This document shows, piece after piece, positions 25,761 to 35,211 of a stretch of 64,000 nucleotides of DNA. The notes under the pieces are model-generated. The model saw nothing but the letters and a program-made list of their open reading frames with translations. It did not search any database and was not told the DNA's origin. The stretch is from Acidobacteriota bacterium (GTDB lineage: Bacteria > Acidobacteriota > Blastocatellia > Pyrinomonadales > Pyrinomonadaceae): assembly GCA_018269075.1 (NCBI GenBank), contig JAFDVJ010000011.1:37146-101145 (forward strand). The letters are read 5' to 3'. How positions within the stretch are numbered: position 1 is the first letter of the stretch; each line of letters starts with the position of its first letter. Both the position numbers and the translations under genes were made by a program.

Positions 25761-26879
25761 ATGTTTTCGAGATTCAAATCCGCGTTCGCCCTCGTTTTAT
25801 TGATCGGCACGACGCTCGAGCTGCCCGCGCAGACCGCCCTCAAAGACGTTTTCGGTCGGGACTTTCTGATCGGCGCGGCGCTCAATCCGGCGCAGTTCAA
25901 CGAACGCGATAAAACCGGCGCCGCGCTCGTCAAACGTCATTTCAACAGCGTTTCGCCCGAAAACGTGATGAAGTGGGAGGTGATTCACCCGGCGGCCGAC
26001 CGTTACAATTTCGCGGAGGCCGACCGCTACGTCGAATTCGGCGTCGCCAACCGGATGTTCGTCGTCGGCCACACGCTCGTCTGGCATAACCAGACGCCGA
26101 AATGGGTTTTCGAGGATGCGCCCGGCAAACCGGTCGGCCGCGACGAGCTGCTGAAACGGATGCGCGAGCATATTATGACGGTCGTCGGCCGCTACCAGGG
26201 AAAAATCGGCGGCTGGGACGTCGTCAACGAGGCGCTCGACGAGGATGGAAACTTAAGGCAAAGCCCGTGGCTTAAGATCATCGGCGAGGACTACATCGCC
26301 AAGGCCTTCGAGTTCGCGCACGAGGCCGACCCGAAAGCGCAGCTTTACTACAACGACTATTCGCTCGAAAACGACGCCAAACGCCGCGGCGCGGTCGCGC
26401 TCGTCAAAAAGCTGCGAGACCGGAAGATCTTCGTCTCCGGCATCGGGACGCAGGGCCACTGGAATCTCGAATACCCGACGCGCGGGCAATTGGAAGCGAC
26501 GCTCGACGCGTTCGCCGAATTCGGCAAAGTCTCCGTCACCGAGCTCGACGTCGACGTCCTGCCGCGTCCCGGCAACTACAGCGGCGCCGAGATCTCGCAG
26601 AATTTCGAACTGCAGGAAAAGCTCGACCCGTACAAAAACGGTCTGCCCGCCGACGTCCAGAAGCAATTGGCAAATCGTTACGCCGAGCTTTTCAAAATCT
26701 TTCTCGAACACCGGAAACAGCTCGCCCGCGTCACTTTCTGGGGCGTCGCCGACAATGATTCGTGGAAGAACAATTTTCCCGTCCGCGGCCGCACTAACTA
26801 CCCGTTATTGTTCGACCGCGAATGGAAACCGAAACCGGCCTTCGATGCCGTCATTGAAACAGCGAAAAATCGAGAATAG
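25761..26879 (+). CDS. Endo-1,4-beta-xylanase, GH10
   Basis: A 372-residue exported enzyme (signal peptide MFSRFKSAFALVLLIGTTLE, cleavage near LPAQ). The GH10 barrel shows NVMKWEVIHP, VGHTLVWHNQTPKWVF, the acid/base Glu157 in WDVVNEALDE, and the nucleophile Glu261 in VTELDVDVLP. No carbohydrate-binding module is attached. It cuts internal xylan bonds and yields the short aldouronic acids that GH67 needs. The ribosome binding site AAGGA overlaps the end of the symporter gene, so both are in one operon. An array of 9-bp repeats follows within 12 bases of the stop. Confidence 0.95.
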   Translation: MFSRFKSAFALVLLIGTTLELPAQTALKDVFGRDFLIGAALNPAQFNERDKTGAALVKRHFNSVSPENVMKWEVIHPAADRYNFAEADRYVEFGVANRMFVVGHTLVWHNQTPKWVFEDAPGKPVGRDELLKRMREHIMTVVGRYQGKIGGWDVVNEALDEDGNLRQSPWLKIIGEDYIAKAFEFAHEADPKAQLYYNDYSLENDAKRRGAVALVKKLRDRKIFVSGIGTQGHWNLEYPTRGQLEATLDAFAEFGKVSVTELDVDVLPRPGNYSGAEISQNFELQEKLDPYKNGLPADVQKQLANRYAELFKIFLEHRKQLARVTFWGVADNDSWKNNFPVRGRTNYPLLFDREWKPKPAFDAVIETAKNRE

Positions 26880-26890
26880 AATAGATAAAA

Positions 26891-27138
26891 GTTTGGGAAG
26901 TTTAGGAAGTTTGGGAAGTTTAGGAAGTTTAGGAAGTTTAGGAAGTTTAGGAAGTTTGGGAAGTTTGGGAAGCAAAGGTACAATCGGCTGTCAGCCGGTT
27001 GACAGGCGACAGCCTGTAAATCCGATTCACAACCGCGCGGCGCGGCGACCGAACTGACAGTCCGTCGGACATTGAAGGAAAGTTTCGTAAGCAGACAACT
27101 TACTTCCAAAACTTCCAAAACTTCCGAAACTTCCTAAA
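26891..27138. repeat. 9-bp tandem array with a facing arm, xylanase-xylA gap
   Basis: 26891-26971 holds nine copies of GTTTRGGAA (R is A or G). 27103-27138 holds four copies of the complement (CTTCCNAAA type), ending 11 bases before the xylA ATG. The arms could fold into one large stem enclosing 26972-27102, which also has small hairpins (GGCTGTCAGCC). No Shine-Dalgarno sequence is seen at xylA, so the folded arm would sit where one belongs. Confidence 0.88.
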
Positions 27139-27149
27139 CTTAAAAAATT

Positions 27150-28310
27150 ATGAGCAAATATACACCGAAACCGGAACATAAATTTACCTTCGGCCTCTGG
27201 ACGGTCGGCAATCGCGGCGCCGATCCGTTCGGCGCGCAGGTTCGTCCGAAGCTCTCGCCCGTCGAACTGGTCGAGATGCTCGCGGAAGTCGGCGCTTACG
27301 GCGTCAATTTTCACGACAACGATCTCGTCCCGATCCACGCGACCGCGGCCGAGCGCGACCAGATCGTCAAAGAGTTCAAAGAGGCCTGCGCGGACCACGA
27401 CATCAAGGTCCCGATGGCGACCGTCAATCTCTTTTACGAGCCCGTTTTCCGCGACGGCGCGTTTACCGCCAACGACGCGCGGGTGCGCGCCTACGCCGTC
27501 CAGAAGACGATGCGGGCGATGGACCTCGGCGCGGAATTCGGGGCCGAGACGTTCGTTCTCTGGGGCGGCCGCGAGGGCGTCGAAACCGACGCCTGCCGCC
27601 GGCCCGACGACGCGATCAAACGCGCGCGCGAATGTCTGAACTATCTGTGCGAATACAATCTCGAAAAGGGCTACGGCTACAAATTCGCGCTCGAAGCGAA
27701 GCCGAACGAGCCGCGCGCCGACATCTATTTTCCGACGACCGGTGCGTATCTCGCGTTCATCGAAACGCTCGACCATAAGGAAATGGTCGGCGTCAACCCG
27801 GAAGTCGCGCACGAACAGATGCCCGGACTCTCGATGATGCACGCCGTCGCGCAGGCGTGGGAAGCCGGCAAGCTCTACCACATCGATCTCAACGACCAGT
27901 ATCCGGGCCGCTACGATCAGGATCTGCGGTTCGGCTCGGTGAGCCCGAAACAGTCGTTCTGGCTCGTCAAATTCCTCGAAGACGTCGGCTATCAGGGAAT
28001 GCGCCACTTCGACGCGCACGCCTACCGGACCGAGGATTACGACGGCGTCAAGGAGTTCGCGCGCGGCTGTATGCGGACGTATCTCATTTTCAAGGACAAG
28101 GCCGAACGCTGGAACAATCACGAGGAGATCCAATCGATCCTCGCCGGCATCGCCGAAACCGACGCCGAAAACCTGATCGGCAAATACGGCTCCGAAGCCG
28201 CGGCCAAACTGCTCGCGACCGATTTCGACCGCCACGAGCTCGCCGCCAAGGGATTAAACTACGAACGCCTCGATCAATTGACGATGGATATTCTCCTCGG
28301 CGTCGATTAG
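27150..28310 (+). CDS. xylA: Xylose isomerase (short, class I type)
   Basis: A 386-residue cytoplasmic enzyme that converts D-xylose to D-xylulose. Catalytic and metal residues are all visible: His in VNFHDNDL, Trp-Gly-Gly-Arg-Glu-Gly in LWGGREGVE, Glu and Lys in [12 protein letters not shown], Glu and His in [11 protein letters not shown] and the Asp set in YHIDLNDQ. Length and sequence fit the short class I enzymes common in Actinobacteria, not the 440-residue class II form of enteric bacteria. The stop TAG runs straight into a GAGAGTG array. No xylulokinase gene is present in the window. Confidence 0.96.
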   Translation: MSKYTPKPEHKFTFGLWTVGNRGADPFGAQVRPKLSPVELVEMLAEVGAYGVNFHDNDLVPIHATAAERDQIVKEFKEACADHDIKVPMATVNLFYEPVFRDGAFTANDARVRAYAVQKTMRAMDLGAEFGAETFVLWGGREGVETDACRRPDDAIKRARECLNYLCEYNLEKGYGYKFALEAKPNEPRADIYFPTTGAYLAFIETLDHKEMVGVNPEVAHEQMPGLSMMHAVAQAWEAGKLYHIDLNDQYPGRYDQDLRFGSVSPKQSFWLVKFLEDVGYQGMRHFDAHAYRTEDYDGVKEFARGCMRTYLIFKDKAERWNNHEEIQSILAGIAETDAENLIGKYGSEAAAKLLATDFDRHELAAKGLNYERLDQLTMDILLGVD

Positions 28311-28452
28311 AGTGGAGAGTGGAGAGTAGAGAGTGGAGAGTGGAGAGTTGAAGGAAACCGAGTTCTGAGTTTTGAAAAGATCGAAGATTAAGGACCAAAG
28401 ATCAGAAATCAAATCCCCGAACTCTCCACTCTCCACTCTCCACTCTCCACTC
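28309..28452. repeat. GAGAGTG heptamer arrays in inverted arms, xylA-uxuA gap
   Basis: The left arm 28309-28349 is GAGAGTG-type units beginning inside the TAG stop of xylA. The right arm 28420-28452 is the complement (CTCTCCA units). Between them lies a short GAYCAAA-like stretch. The right arm is followed by an A tract and the uxuA ATG at 28464. Confidence 0.9.
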
Positions 28453-28463
28453 AAAAAAAAATT

Positions 28464-29675
28464 ATGAACGAATCTACCAGGGCATTGCTGCAAACGTGGC
28501 GCTGGTTCGGGCCGGCCGATCCGGTGCCGCTCAGACATATCAGGCAGGCCGGCGTCGAGGGCATCGTGACGGCGCTGCATCATATTCCGCACGGCGCGGT
28601 CTGGCCGATCGGGGAGATCGAAAAAAGACAGAACGAGCTCCGCGCGGAAGGTTTCGAATGGAGCGTCGTCGAGAGCCTGACCGTCCACGAAGACGTCAAG
28701 ACGCGCTCGGGCGATTACCGGAAATATCTCGAAAATTACCGGCAGTCGCTCCGCAATCTCGCGGCCTGCGGCATCCGGACGGTGACCTACAACTTTATGC
28801 CGGTCAACGACTGGACGCGGACCGACATCGATTACCCGATGGCCGACGGCTCGCGCGCGCTCTATTTCGACTGGGTCGATCTCGCGGTCTTCGATCTCCA
28901 TCTCTTAAAACGCGCGAACGCCGAAGCCGATTACGCGCCGGCCGTCGTCGAAAAGGCGAAGATTCGCCACGCCGCGATGACCGAGCCGGAAAAGCGGACG
29001 CTCATCGAAACGGTCTTTTTCGGCATTCCCGGCGAAGAAAAAAGCACGCTCGAATCGATGCGCCGAAAGCTCGAAAAATACCGCGAGATCGACGCCGCCG
29101 CGCTCAAAGAGAATCTCGCTTATTTCCTCCGCGAAGTCGCGCCGACGGCGGCCGAATGCGGGATCCGGCTCGCGATTCACCCGGACGATCCGCCGTGCGA
29201 CATCTTCGGCCTGCCGCGCATCGTCTCGACGGGACGCGATCTGCTCGACATCGTCTCGTACGCCGAAGAGGAATCGAACGGCATCTGCTTCTGCACGGGT
29301 TCCTTGGGCGCGAACCCGGCGAACGATCTGCCGGAAATGGCGCGGCAGTTGGGGACGCGCGTCCATTTCATTCATTTCCGCAACGTCCGCCGCGACGCCG
29401 ACGGGAATTTCTACGAATCGGACCATCTCGACGGCGAGGTCGATATGTACCGCGTGATGACCGAGTTTCTGAAAATCCAGCAGACGGTCGACGCGCCGAT
29501 CCCGTTCCGGCCCGATCACGGCCATCAGATGCTCGACGATCTCCAGAAAAAAACGAATCCCGGCTATTCCGCGATCGGCCGCCTGCGCGGTTTGGCCGAG
29601 CTGCGCGGCCTGCAGATGGGCATTCTTCGGGGCTTCGACGCCGGAACGCCGGCCTCCTGCCGGCAAAGCGTTTGA
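28464..29675 (+). CDS. uxuA: Mannonate dehydratase
   Basis: A 403-residue enzyme that dehydrates D-mannonate to 2-keto-3-deoxy-D-gluconate. UxuA signatures: QTWRWFGPADPVPL at the N-terminus, GIVTALHHIPHGAVW, SVVESLTVHEDVK, TYNFMPVNDWTRTD and the metal-binding IHPDDPPCDIFGLPR and FRPDHGHQML. It completes the glucuronate branch begun by UxaC and the SDR. The family normally ends near GLAELRGLQ; here about a dozen further residues (FDAGTPASCRQSV) come from a short palindromic sequence (ACGCCGGCCTCCTGCCGGC), so the original stop may have been lost. It is probably the last gene of the plus-strand xylan operon. Confidence 0.95.
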   Translation: MNESTRALLQTWRWFGPADPVPLRHIRQAGVEGIVTALHHIPHGAVWPIGEIEKRQNELRAEGFEWSVVESLTVHEDVKTRSGDYRKYLENYRQSLRNLAACGIRTVTYNFMPVNDWTRTDIDYPMADGSRALYFDWVDLAVFDLHLLKRANAEADYAPAVVEKAKIRHAAMTEPEKRTLIETVFFGIPGEEKSTLESMRRKLEKYREIDAAALKENLAYFLREVAPTAAECGIRLAIHPDDPPCDIFGLPRIVSTGRDLLDIVSYAEEESNGICFCTGSLGANPANDLPEMARQLGTRVHFIHFRNVRRDADGNFYESDHLDGEVDMYRVMTEFLKIQQTVDAPIPFRPDHGHQMLDDLQKKTNPGYSAIGRLRGLAELRGLQMGILRGFDAGTPASCRQSV

Positions 29676-29797
29676 AAAACGCTCCGAAGCTGCGAAATCA
29701 CGAAGATCGAAGATAAATGAGACGCTTGACGCCGCTTTCAGCGCAATGGCAGAGAAAAATGTTGAAATGATAATTGAATCAGGTCGATAAAAAATAG

Positions 29798-29891
29798 CAC
29801 GCGGATGACGCGGATGACGCGGATTGCACGCGGATTCTTTCTTTGAAATCAATAAATCCGTGTAAATCCGCCGAATCCGCGTCATCCGCGG
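29798..29891. repeat. ACGCGGATG 9-bp repeats in inverted arms
   Basis: 29798-29835 holds ACGCGGATG-type units and 29854-29891 the complement (ATCCGCGTC and ATCCGCC words). The remainder of 29676-29964 shows no gene. The element may serve as the terminator between uxuA and the convergent DUF2277 gene. Confidence 0.8.
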
Positions 29892-29964
29892 CCTATTAAA
29901 CTGTTCAATATATTCAATTTTTCGCTGAGACTTAAAACCATTGCGTTTTCAGCGGCGTTTGTCG

Positions 29965-30252
29965 TCAGGATGACGGCGTTCCCTTTTCGCCGAACCGGCG
30001 GCGGTTGCGTTCCTTTTGCCGTTCGCGTTCGGTTTCGCGGTCTTTCGGCGGCGCGTTGGTCTTGAGTTTCGCGAGCAGCTTTTCCGACGCGGCGGCGATT
30101 TCATCGACTGCGCAATTGAACGATTCGGCGTTGGCAGCCGAAGGCTGGTTGAATCCGCTCAGCTTGCGGACGAACTGCAAAGCCGCCGCGCGCACTTCCC
30201 CGCGCGTCGCCGGCGGCTCGAAATTGTAGAGTTGTTTGATGTTGCGGCACAT
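29965..30252 (-). CDS. DUF2277 family protein
   Basis: A 95-residue protein that begins MCRNIKQLYNFEPPATRGE and continues AALQFVRKLSGFNQPS, the conserved DUF2277 pattern. The C-terminal third is a charged tail (RETERERQKERNRRRFG). The function of the family is unknown; it is widespread in actinobacteria, acidobacteria and proteobacteria. A GAGAGTG array lies directly upstream of its start. Confidence 0.88.
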   Translation of the reverse strand: MCRNIKQLYNFEPPATRGEVRAAALQFVRKLSGFNQPSAANAESFNCAVDEIAAASEKLLAKLKTNAPPKDRETERERQKERNRRRFGEKGTPSS

Positions 30253-30260
30253 AGTTTTTT

Positions 30261-30375
30261 GAGTGGAGAGTGGAGAGTGGAGAGTGAAGAGTGGAAATTC
30301 ATCGGTTTCGAATTGGTCAGCTTTCCGGGTCTATTGAAAAAGGCCGAAAATTCAACCACTCTCCACTCTCCGCTC
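30261..30375. repeat. GAGAGTG heptamer arrays in inverted arms
   Basis: 30261-30294 has GAGAGTG units, and 30356-30375 the facing complement (CCACTCTCCACTCTCC). The block lies between divergently transcribed genes. No coding region is supported in 30253-30593. Confidence 0.85.
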
Positions 30376-30593
30376 GATCCGCGGCTTTAATCTCCTTCGG
30401 GCTGCCGACAGAATCGACGGCGCAGGAAAATAATAGCAAAGACACCGGAAAAACGACGCCGATTTTCAGCGATCGGGCGGATGAGCGCGAAATTTTTTCG
30501 AAATTGCCGGGTTTTATGGCCGGGCTTTTACAACCTTGTCAGAATTCGCGGATTCAAAGAAAATGAAATCAAATCCTTGCTGTCGAGGCCGCA

Positions 30594-32822
30594 ATGAATA
30601 AATCAATCCTTTTCGTCATCTGTTTTTCACTGCTGCTGGCTTTTTCCGCGGCTGCGCAGACCGATCCGTATCTTGAGAAATACCGTGAAAGCGTCGGGAA
30701 AAACCCGAAGGATGTGGAATTTACGATCAAATTCAAAAACGATCAGACCCGTTTCCGGCAGGGCGAAATAATCTCGCTGGAGCTGAGATTTTCCGCCTCG
30801 ACCGGCGATCGATACGATTTTCTGAACCGGACCTACGACCGCAGCGGCCGACTTTATCTCGACGATTTCGTCATCGATAAAAAAGAACAGACTTTCGATC
30901 CGCTTGACGATTACTATTATCGCGGCGAAATGTTATTGGTGGGCGGCTTGTTCAGCGTTCCGACGCTCGGCGCGTCGTGGCAGATAATCAATTACGACTT
31001 AAACGAATATTTTTCCTTCAGGGAGCCCGGAAAATACCGGCTTTATATCGTTTCCCCGCGCGTTTCGTTGAAGACCGGCGACAAAAAAGCGGTCGACAAC
31101 GCGATGTTCGGCGGCAGCGACATCGAGCTGACCTCGAATATTCTGGAATTCGAGATTCTGCCCGCCGACGAGAAATGGCAGGCGGAAAAATTCGCCGAAG
31201 CGCTTCAGGGGAATTGCAAGGTTCTAAGATTTCTCGGCACGAAAGCCGCCGCCAAAGAGATGCTGCTCCGTTTCGGCCGCGGCGATACGACCTGCGAGTT
31301 TGACAACTACATCGGGTTGTTCGGCTCGCCGGAACGCCGGTTTATCGTCGACGAAATGGAGCGAATGCTGAGCGCGCCCGATTTTGCCGTGACCGATGAT
31401 TTTTTTCAGGTGCTTTTGCGGTTGAGATATTTTCTGGATAACCCTAAAACGGAAAGAGACGAAACGATTCCTTACGAGATTTTCGCCAAACGAGAAGAGA
31501 AAAAGAAGAATCTGATCAAGCTCGACTATCTGGAAAAGCTGCTGAAAGCCCTGCCCGGTAAAAGCAAAACCGCGTTTCAGACGAGTCTTGAAACCTACTT
31601 CGGCTTTCACGCCGCCGGCGAAAAAACGCCGCCGGCCGAAATCACCGCCGCGCTGATCGATAGTTTCGGCAGTTTGTCGAAACTATCGCAGTGGAGGATT
31701 CTGCAAAACTCGCTGGACAAGCTGAAAACACCGGCAATGCTGCCGGTTCTGAAATCCATTTACGACGGGCTGGAGAAAACCGATCTGGCCGCTTACGATT
31801 TTTTTTACGATCGGGAGTTATTTAATCAGAGCATCAGCGGCATTTACGGGCTCGACCGGAATGCCGGAAAACGGATCGTTCTCGACGAACTGCGGCGGCC
31901 GAAACAGAAGGTTTACACCTCCGTGCTGGAGCTTTTGCCGCCGTCGGAAACGCCCGAAGCGGAAAATATACTGCTCGAAAAATTGAACGCCGGAAACATC
32001 CCGGCGGACGATCTGAGCTCGGTTTTTTCACTGATCGGCTATTACGAAACGCCGAAGCTGCGCGCCCGGCTGCGCGAGGTTTACGCGGACAAAATAGCTC
32101 AGGCGGATTGCGCCGCGCAGCTCGAATTTCTGCGGATCTTCCTCAAATCCGACCTCAAATTCGGCGAGGAAACGCTCGACAAAATAGTCGGGACCGAGGC
32201 CGGCAAAGGCTGTGTCGGCGCGAATCCGGAACGGGCGCTCGAGCCCTACTGGTCGGCCGCGATCGAGCGCGTCGTGACGGGGCTTTTGGAGAGCGACAAC
32301 GTCACCATCGCCGGCGACGTGGCCGGAATGCTCGGAAAATACGGTTCCGCCGGCGCCCGGGATAAGATCTGGAAGAGACTGGAGCGTTTCAATAAAGAGG
32401 AGCAAAGCAAAAAAGATTTCGCGACGCTGAAGGATTCGAACAAAAACTGGCAATTTTGGCTGGCGGAATGGCAGCTCGCCGCGGCCCTGTCCGAAGCCTC
32501 GAACTGGCGGTTCGAGCAGGAATCGAACGATCGATTGGCCGGGCTTTGTCTCTATGACGGCTGCCGGAAGCAGGTCGAAAAACTGAACAAAATTTTTCGC
32601 GTGCCCGCCCGAATCGAATCTTTTCGCGACGACGAAAATAAACTATCGTTTTCGGTCTATCAATATAAAAATATGTCGCTCGACGAGTTGAAGAAAAAAC
32701 TCGAACAGTTTCCGCCCGACACGTCGTTTACGTGGGTCTCCAGCGCCGAAAATCCGAACGACGCGAAAGATTTTCAGGAGATAAAAGCGTTTCTCGAAGC
32801 CCGTCAGATGAAATTGAAATGA
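30594..32822 (+). CDS. Large secreted protein of unknown function
   Basis: A 742-residue protein not recognised from any named family. Residues 1-21 are a signal peptide (FVICFSLLLAFSAAAQ). Residues about 40-190 look like a beta-rich domain (RFRQGEIISLELRFSASTG), probably an immunoglobulin-like fold. From about 200 to 640 the sequence is helical with a repeating character that resembles HEAT-type repeats (for example RIVLDELRRPKQKVYTSVLE). Relatives with this layout occur as lineage-specific exported proteins in acidobacteria. It stands alone on the plus strand between repeat blocks and a convergent nucleotidase gene. Confidence 0.8.
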   Translation: MNKSILFVICFSLLLAFSAAAQTDPYLEKYRESVGKNPKDVEFTIKFKNDQTRFRQGEIISLELRFSASTGDRYDFLNRTYDRSGRLYLDDFVIDKKEQTFDPLDDYYYRGEMLLVGGLFSVPTLGASWQIINYDLNEYFSFREPGKYRLYIVSPRVSLKTGDKKAVDNAMFGGSDIELTSNILEFEILPADEKWQAEKFAEALQGNCKVLRFLGTKAAAKEMLLRFGRGDTTCEFDNYIGLFGSPERRFIVDEMERMLSAPDFAVTDDFFQVLLRLRYFLDNPKTERDETIPYEIFAKREEKKKNLIKLDYLEKLLKALPGKSKTAFQTSLETYFGFHAAGEKTPPAEITAALIDSFGSLSKLSQWRILQNSLDKLKTPAMLPVLKSIYDGLEKTDLAAYDFFYDRELFNQSISGIYGLDRNAGKRIVLDELRRPKQKVYTSVLELLPPSETPEAENILLEKLNAGNIPADDLSSVFSLIGYYETPKLRARLREVYADKIAQADCAAQLEFLRIFLKSDLKFGEETLDKIVGTEAGKGCVGANPERALEPYWSAAIERVVTGLLESDNVTIAGDVAGMLGKYGSAGARDKIWKRLERFNKEEQSKKDFATLKDSNKNWQFWLAEWQLAAALSEASNWRFEQESNDRLAGLCLYDGCRKQVEKLNKIFRVPARIESFRDDENKLSFSVYQYKNMSLDELKKKLEQFPPDTSFTWVSSAENPNDAKDFQEIKAFLEARQMKLK

Positions 32823-32916
32823 AATAATCAAAAAGACCGGCGCGCGATCATTTCGACCGGCAAACGTCGCGGCGAATCGAACGCGCGAAGTTCGATTGCC
32901 CGTTTGGTTCGATATT

Positions 32917-34434
32917 TTATTTGATCTTCACGATCCGGCCCTCGAGTTTCGGCGCGATCGTCGCGTCGGGCGACGATTTGATCGCCTGTTCGAAGACGTC
33001 GGAGTCCTTCGGCGCGCTCGCGGCGTCGACGAGGATTTTGGCGTTTTTGAACATCTCGTAGCCGTCGCCCGAACGCGAGACGAGAAAATCCGACGTCGCG
33101 AGCGTGTAGGTCTTGTTTTCATCGAGCGGTTGCCCGCCGACGAGGATCTCGACGACGCGGCCGCCGGCCGGTTTCGACGTGTCGAATTTGAAGCTCATTC
33201 CCGAAATCTGCGGGAAACGGCCTGGCTCGCCGTCTTCGCCGAGGCCGCTCCGCGCGACGCCGTGTTCGAGGGCGGCGCGCAGGATTTTGCCCGAAACTTC
33301 GATCTTGACGATCGGGTTGTTGAACGGCAGGATCGAGAGCACGTCGCGTTTCGTCAGCGGGCCCGGATTATATGTCAGATCGGCGCGGATCGAGCCGCCG
33401 TTGACGAGCGCGACGTCCGCCTGCGCGGCGCTCCGGTAGGCGTCGGCGACGAAGTTCCCGATGTTCGTCTCCTTCGTCCGGTTGGAGATCGAAAGCGCGT
33501 CGAGCGTGACCGCGGTCGCGCCGACCGGCTCGGCCAGTTTGACGAGCAGCGCCTTGTATTTATCGAAGACCGGCGCGAATTCCGGCGCGTCCGGAATCTG
33601 GTCGGTGACCGGAACGATCTCCCAGTCGAAACTGACCAGCCGCTTCGTCTGCGCGTCGAAATTCAGGTTGAACCGGCCCATCTCGCGGGCGTCGGCGGTC
33701 ATCTTGAAGATCGGCGTCCCGTGCGACGACGACTGCAGCAGCGTGTGTTCGTGGCCGCCGAGAATCAGGTCGAAAGCCGCGCAGCCGGCCAATTGCTTGT
33801 CCTCGGCCATCGAGAGATGCGTGAGCCCGACGACGGCGTCGACCTTCGCTTTTTTGCGCATCTGTTTGACGATCTTTTTCGCGCCCGCGCAGAAATCCGT
33901 GACCGTCAGGCTCGCTTCCATCGACGAGGTCTGTTTGGTTTCGGGCAGCAGAAAGCCGACGATGCCGATCCGCACGCCGCCGATCTCTTTGACGACGAAC
34001 GGCGGAAGATCGGCGAACGGCTTGTTGGTTTTGGTGTCGAAAACGTTCGCGCCGAGCCATTGAAAACGCGATTCCTTCATTCTTTCGAGCAGGACTTCGG
34101 TCTTGACGTCGAATTCGTGATTGCCGAAGACCGCGTAATCGATCCCGACCGCGTTCCACGCGTCGATCATCTGCGCGCCCTTGTAGGTCCGCGTCTCGAC
34201 CGACGGCGAGAGCGTGTCGCCGCCGAGCGTGAAGATCGTGTTCGGATTATCCTTGAGCGCTTCCTTCTTCAAAGTCAGCAGCCGCGCGAGCCCGCCGCGT
34301 TTCCCGCCGTCGACCGGCATAAACTGGTAGACGTCGTTGACGTGCAGGATCGTCACGCGAATCTCGCCCTGCGCAAAGGCCGAAAAGGCGAGCGATACGA
34401 CGATCGTAAATAAATAAAGACCTGAGCGAAGCAT
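32917..34434 (-). CDS. Secreted 5'-nucleotidase / UshA-like metallophosphoesterase
   Basis: A 505-residue exported enzyme (signal peptide ending SLAFSAFAQG). The calcineurin-like metallophosphatase domain has VTILHVNDVYQF, TLGGDTLSPS, the GNHEFD box, GLTHLSMAED and GGHEHTLLQ, the dimetal ligands in family order. The 5'-nucleotidase C-terminal domain covers residues about 320-480 (NFVADAYRSAAQADVALVNGGSIR). It hydrolyses nucleoside phosphates or related phosphoesters outside the cytoplasm. A minus-strand -10 box TATAAT (34478-34473) and a GGAG ribosome binding site precede the start. Confidence 0.93.
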   Translation of the reverse strand: MLRSGLYLFTIVVSLAFSAFAQGEIRVTILHVNDVYQFMPVDGGKRGGLARLLTLKKEALKDNPNTIFTLGGDTLSPSVETRTYKGAQMIDAWNAVGIDYAVFGNHEFDVKTEVLLERMKESRFQWLGANVFDTKTNKPFADLPPFVVKEIGGVRIGIVGFLLPETKQTSSMEASLTVTDFCAGAKKIVKQMRKKAKVDAVVGLTHLSMAEDKQLAGCAAFDLILGGHEHTLLQSSSHGTPIFKMTADAREMGRFNLNFDAQTKRLVSFDWEIVPVTDQIPDAPEFAPVFDKYKALLVKLAEPVGATAVTLDALSISNRTKETNIGNFVADAYRSAAQADVALVNGGSIRADLTYNPGPLTKRDVLSILPFNNPIVKIEVSGKILRAALEHGVARSGLGEDGEPGRFPQISGMSFKFDTSKPAGGRVVEILVGGQPLDENKTYTLATSDFLVSRSGDGYEMFKNAKILVDAASAPKDSDVFEQAIKSSPDATIAPKLEGRIVKIK

Positions 34435-34589
34435 TGAATTTTTCTCCGGAAATAAAGTTATCGAGCCTTTCGATTATACTTTTTTTGCGCCGATTTGGGT
34501 ATCGCCGGCGAGGCTTTCGCGAAGACCGAAATTTTTCTTGACTTTACCGGTCGACGGGCGTAAATTGCGGGTTGGAGGCTCTGAAATTT

Positions 34590-35189
34590 ATGAAAAAATC
34601 CTTATTCGGCCTGGCAATCGCCGTGACCGCGTTTTTAACCGGAACTTTCGCGGCGGCGCTTTTGATTCCGAAAGTGCCGCCGATTCCCGCTCCGCTTTTC
34701 GATCAAGAGCTCGCCGCTGCGCCGTCAGCGGCCGAAATCCCGGTCGAAGATCCGGAACCGGCCGCCGATATGCCGGACGCGACGGAAACCGACGAATTTT
34801 TCTACGGATGGTACGTCATTCCCTATTCCAAAAAGATGCCGGAAGTCGAGATAATTCAGTTGTCGAAGGAAACCGAGTCAGGCGAGAACGGCGCGGATTC
34901 CGGAAAAACAGTCGTCTTCGCCGGAATTTTCACGTCCCTGAGCGACGATCCGTACGCTGGCCTGGCCGAAAACAAATGGGTGCGGATCGACGGCGACCGC
35001 GTCAGCTTTGAAACGAAAAAGCTCAAGGGAATCGTCTACCGCTTCGAGGGCCGGTTCTTCAAAGGCCGAAAAACCGGTCCGGAAGGCGAAAAGCTGCTGC
35101 GCGGCACGCTGCAGAAATTCGTCAAGGGCAAAAAAGTCGCCGAAACGAGCGGCGAGTTCGAATACCACGAGCCACGCTGCCTGGCTTAA
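34590..35189 (+). CDS. Secreted protein of unknown function, paralogue of the 46.6-kb gene
   Basis: A 199-residue protein. GGAGG eleven bases upstream supports the ATG at 34590. An N-terminal signal or anchor (KKSLFGLAIAVTAFLTGTFA) is followed by a proline- and alanine-rich linker and a C-terminal domain. That domain (VSFETKKLKGIVYRFEGRF then LRGTLQKFVKGKKVAETS) resembles the product of 46637-47119 (VIFETKPVNGVSYEFEGRL then LTGVLRTRKSGKTVRAET). So the window holds two members of one small secreted family with no known function. No operon partner is evident. Confidence 0.78.
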   Translation: MKKSLFGLAIAVTAFLTGTFAAALLIPKVPPIPAPLFDQELAAAPSAAEIPVEDPEPAADMPDATETDEFFYGWYVIPYSKKMPEVEIIQLSKETESGENGADSGKTVVFAGIFTSLSDDPYAGLAENKWVRIDGDRVSFETKKLKGIVYRFEGRFFKGRKTGPEGEKLLRGTLQKFVKGKKVAETSGEFEYHEPRCLA

Positions 35190-35211
35190 GCTTTTATTTC
35201 GAATTTCAAAT

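Noticed and set aside
26891-26971. Possible CRISPR array
   Set aside because: The units are 9 bp, directly adjacent and without spacers; no cas gene is present in the window.
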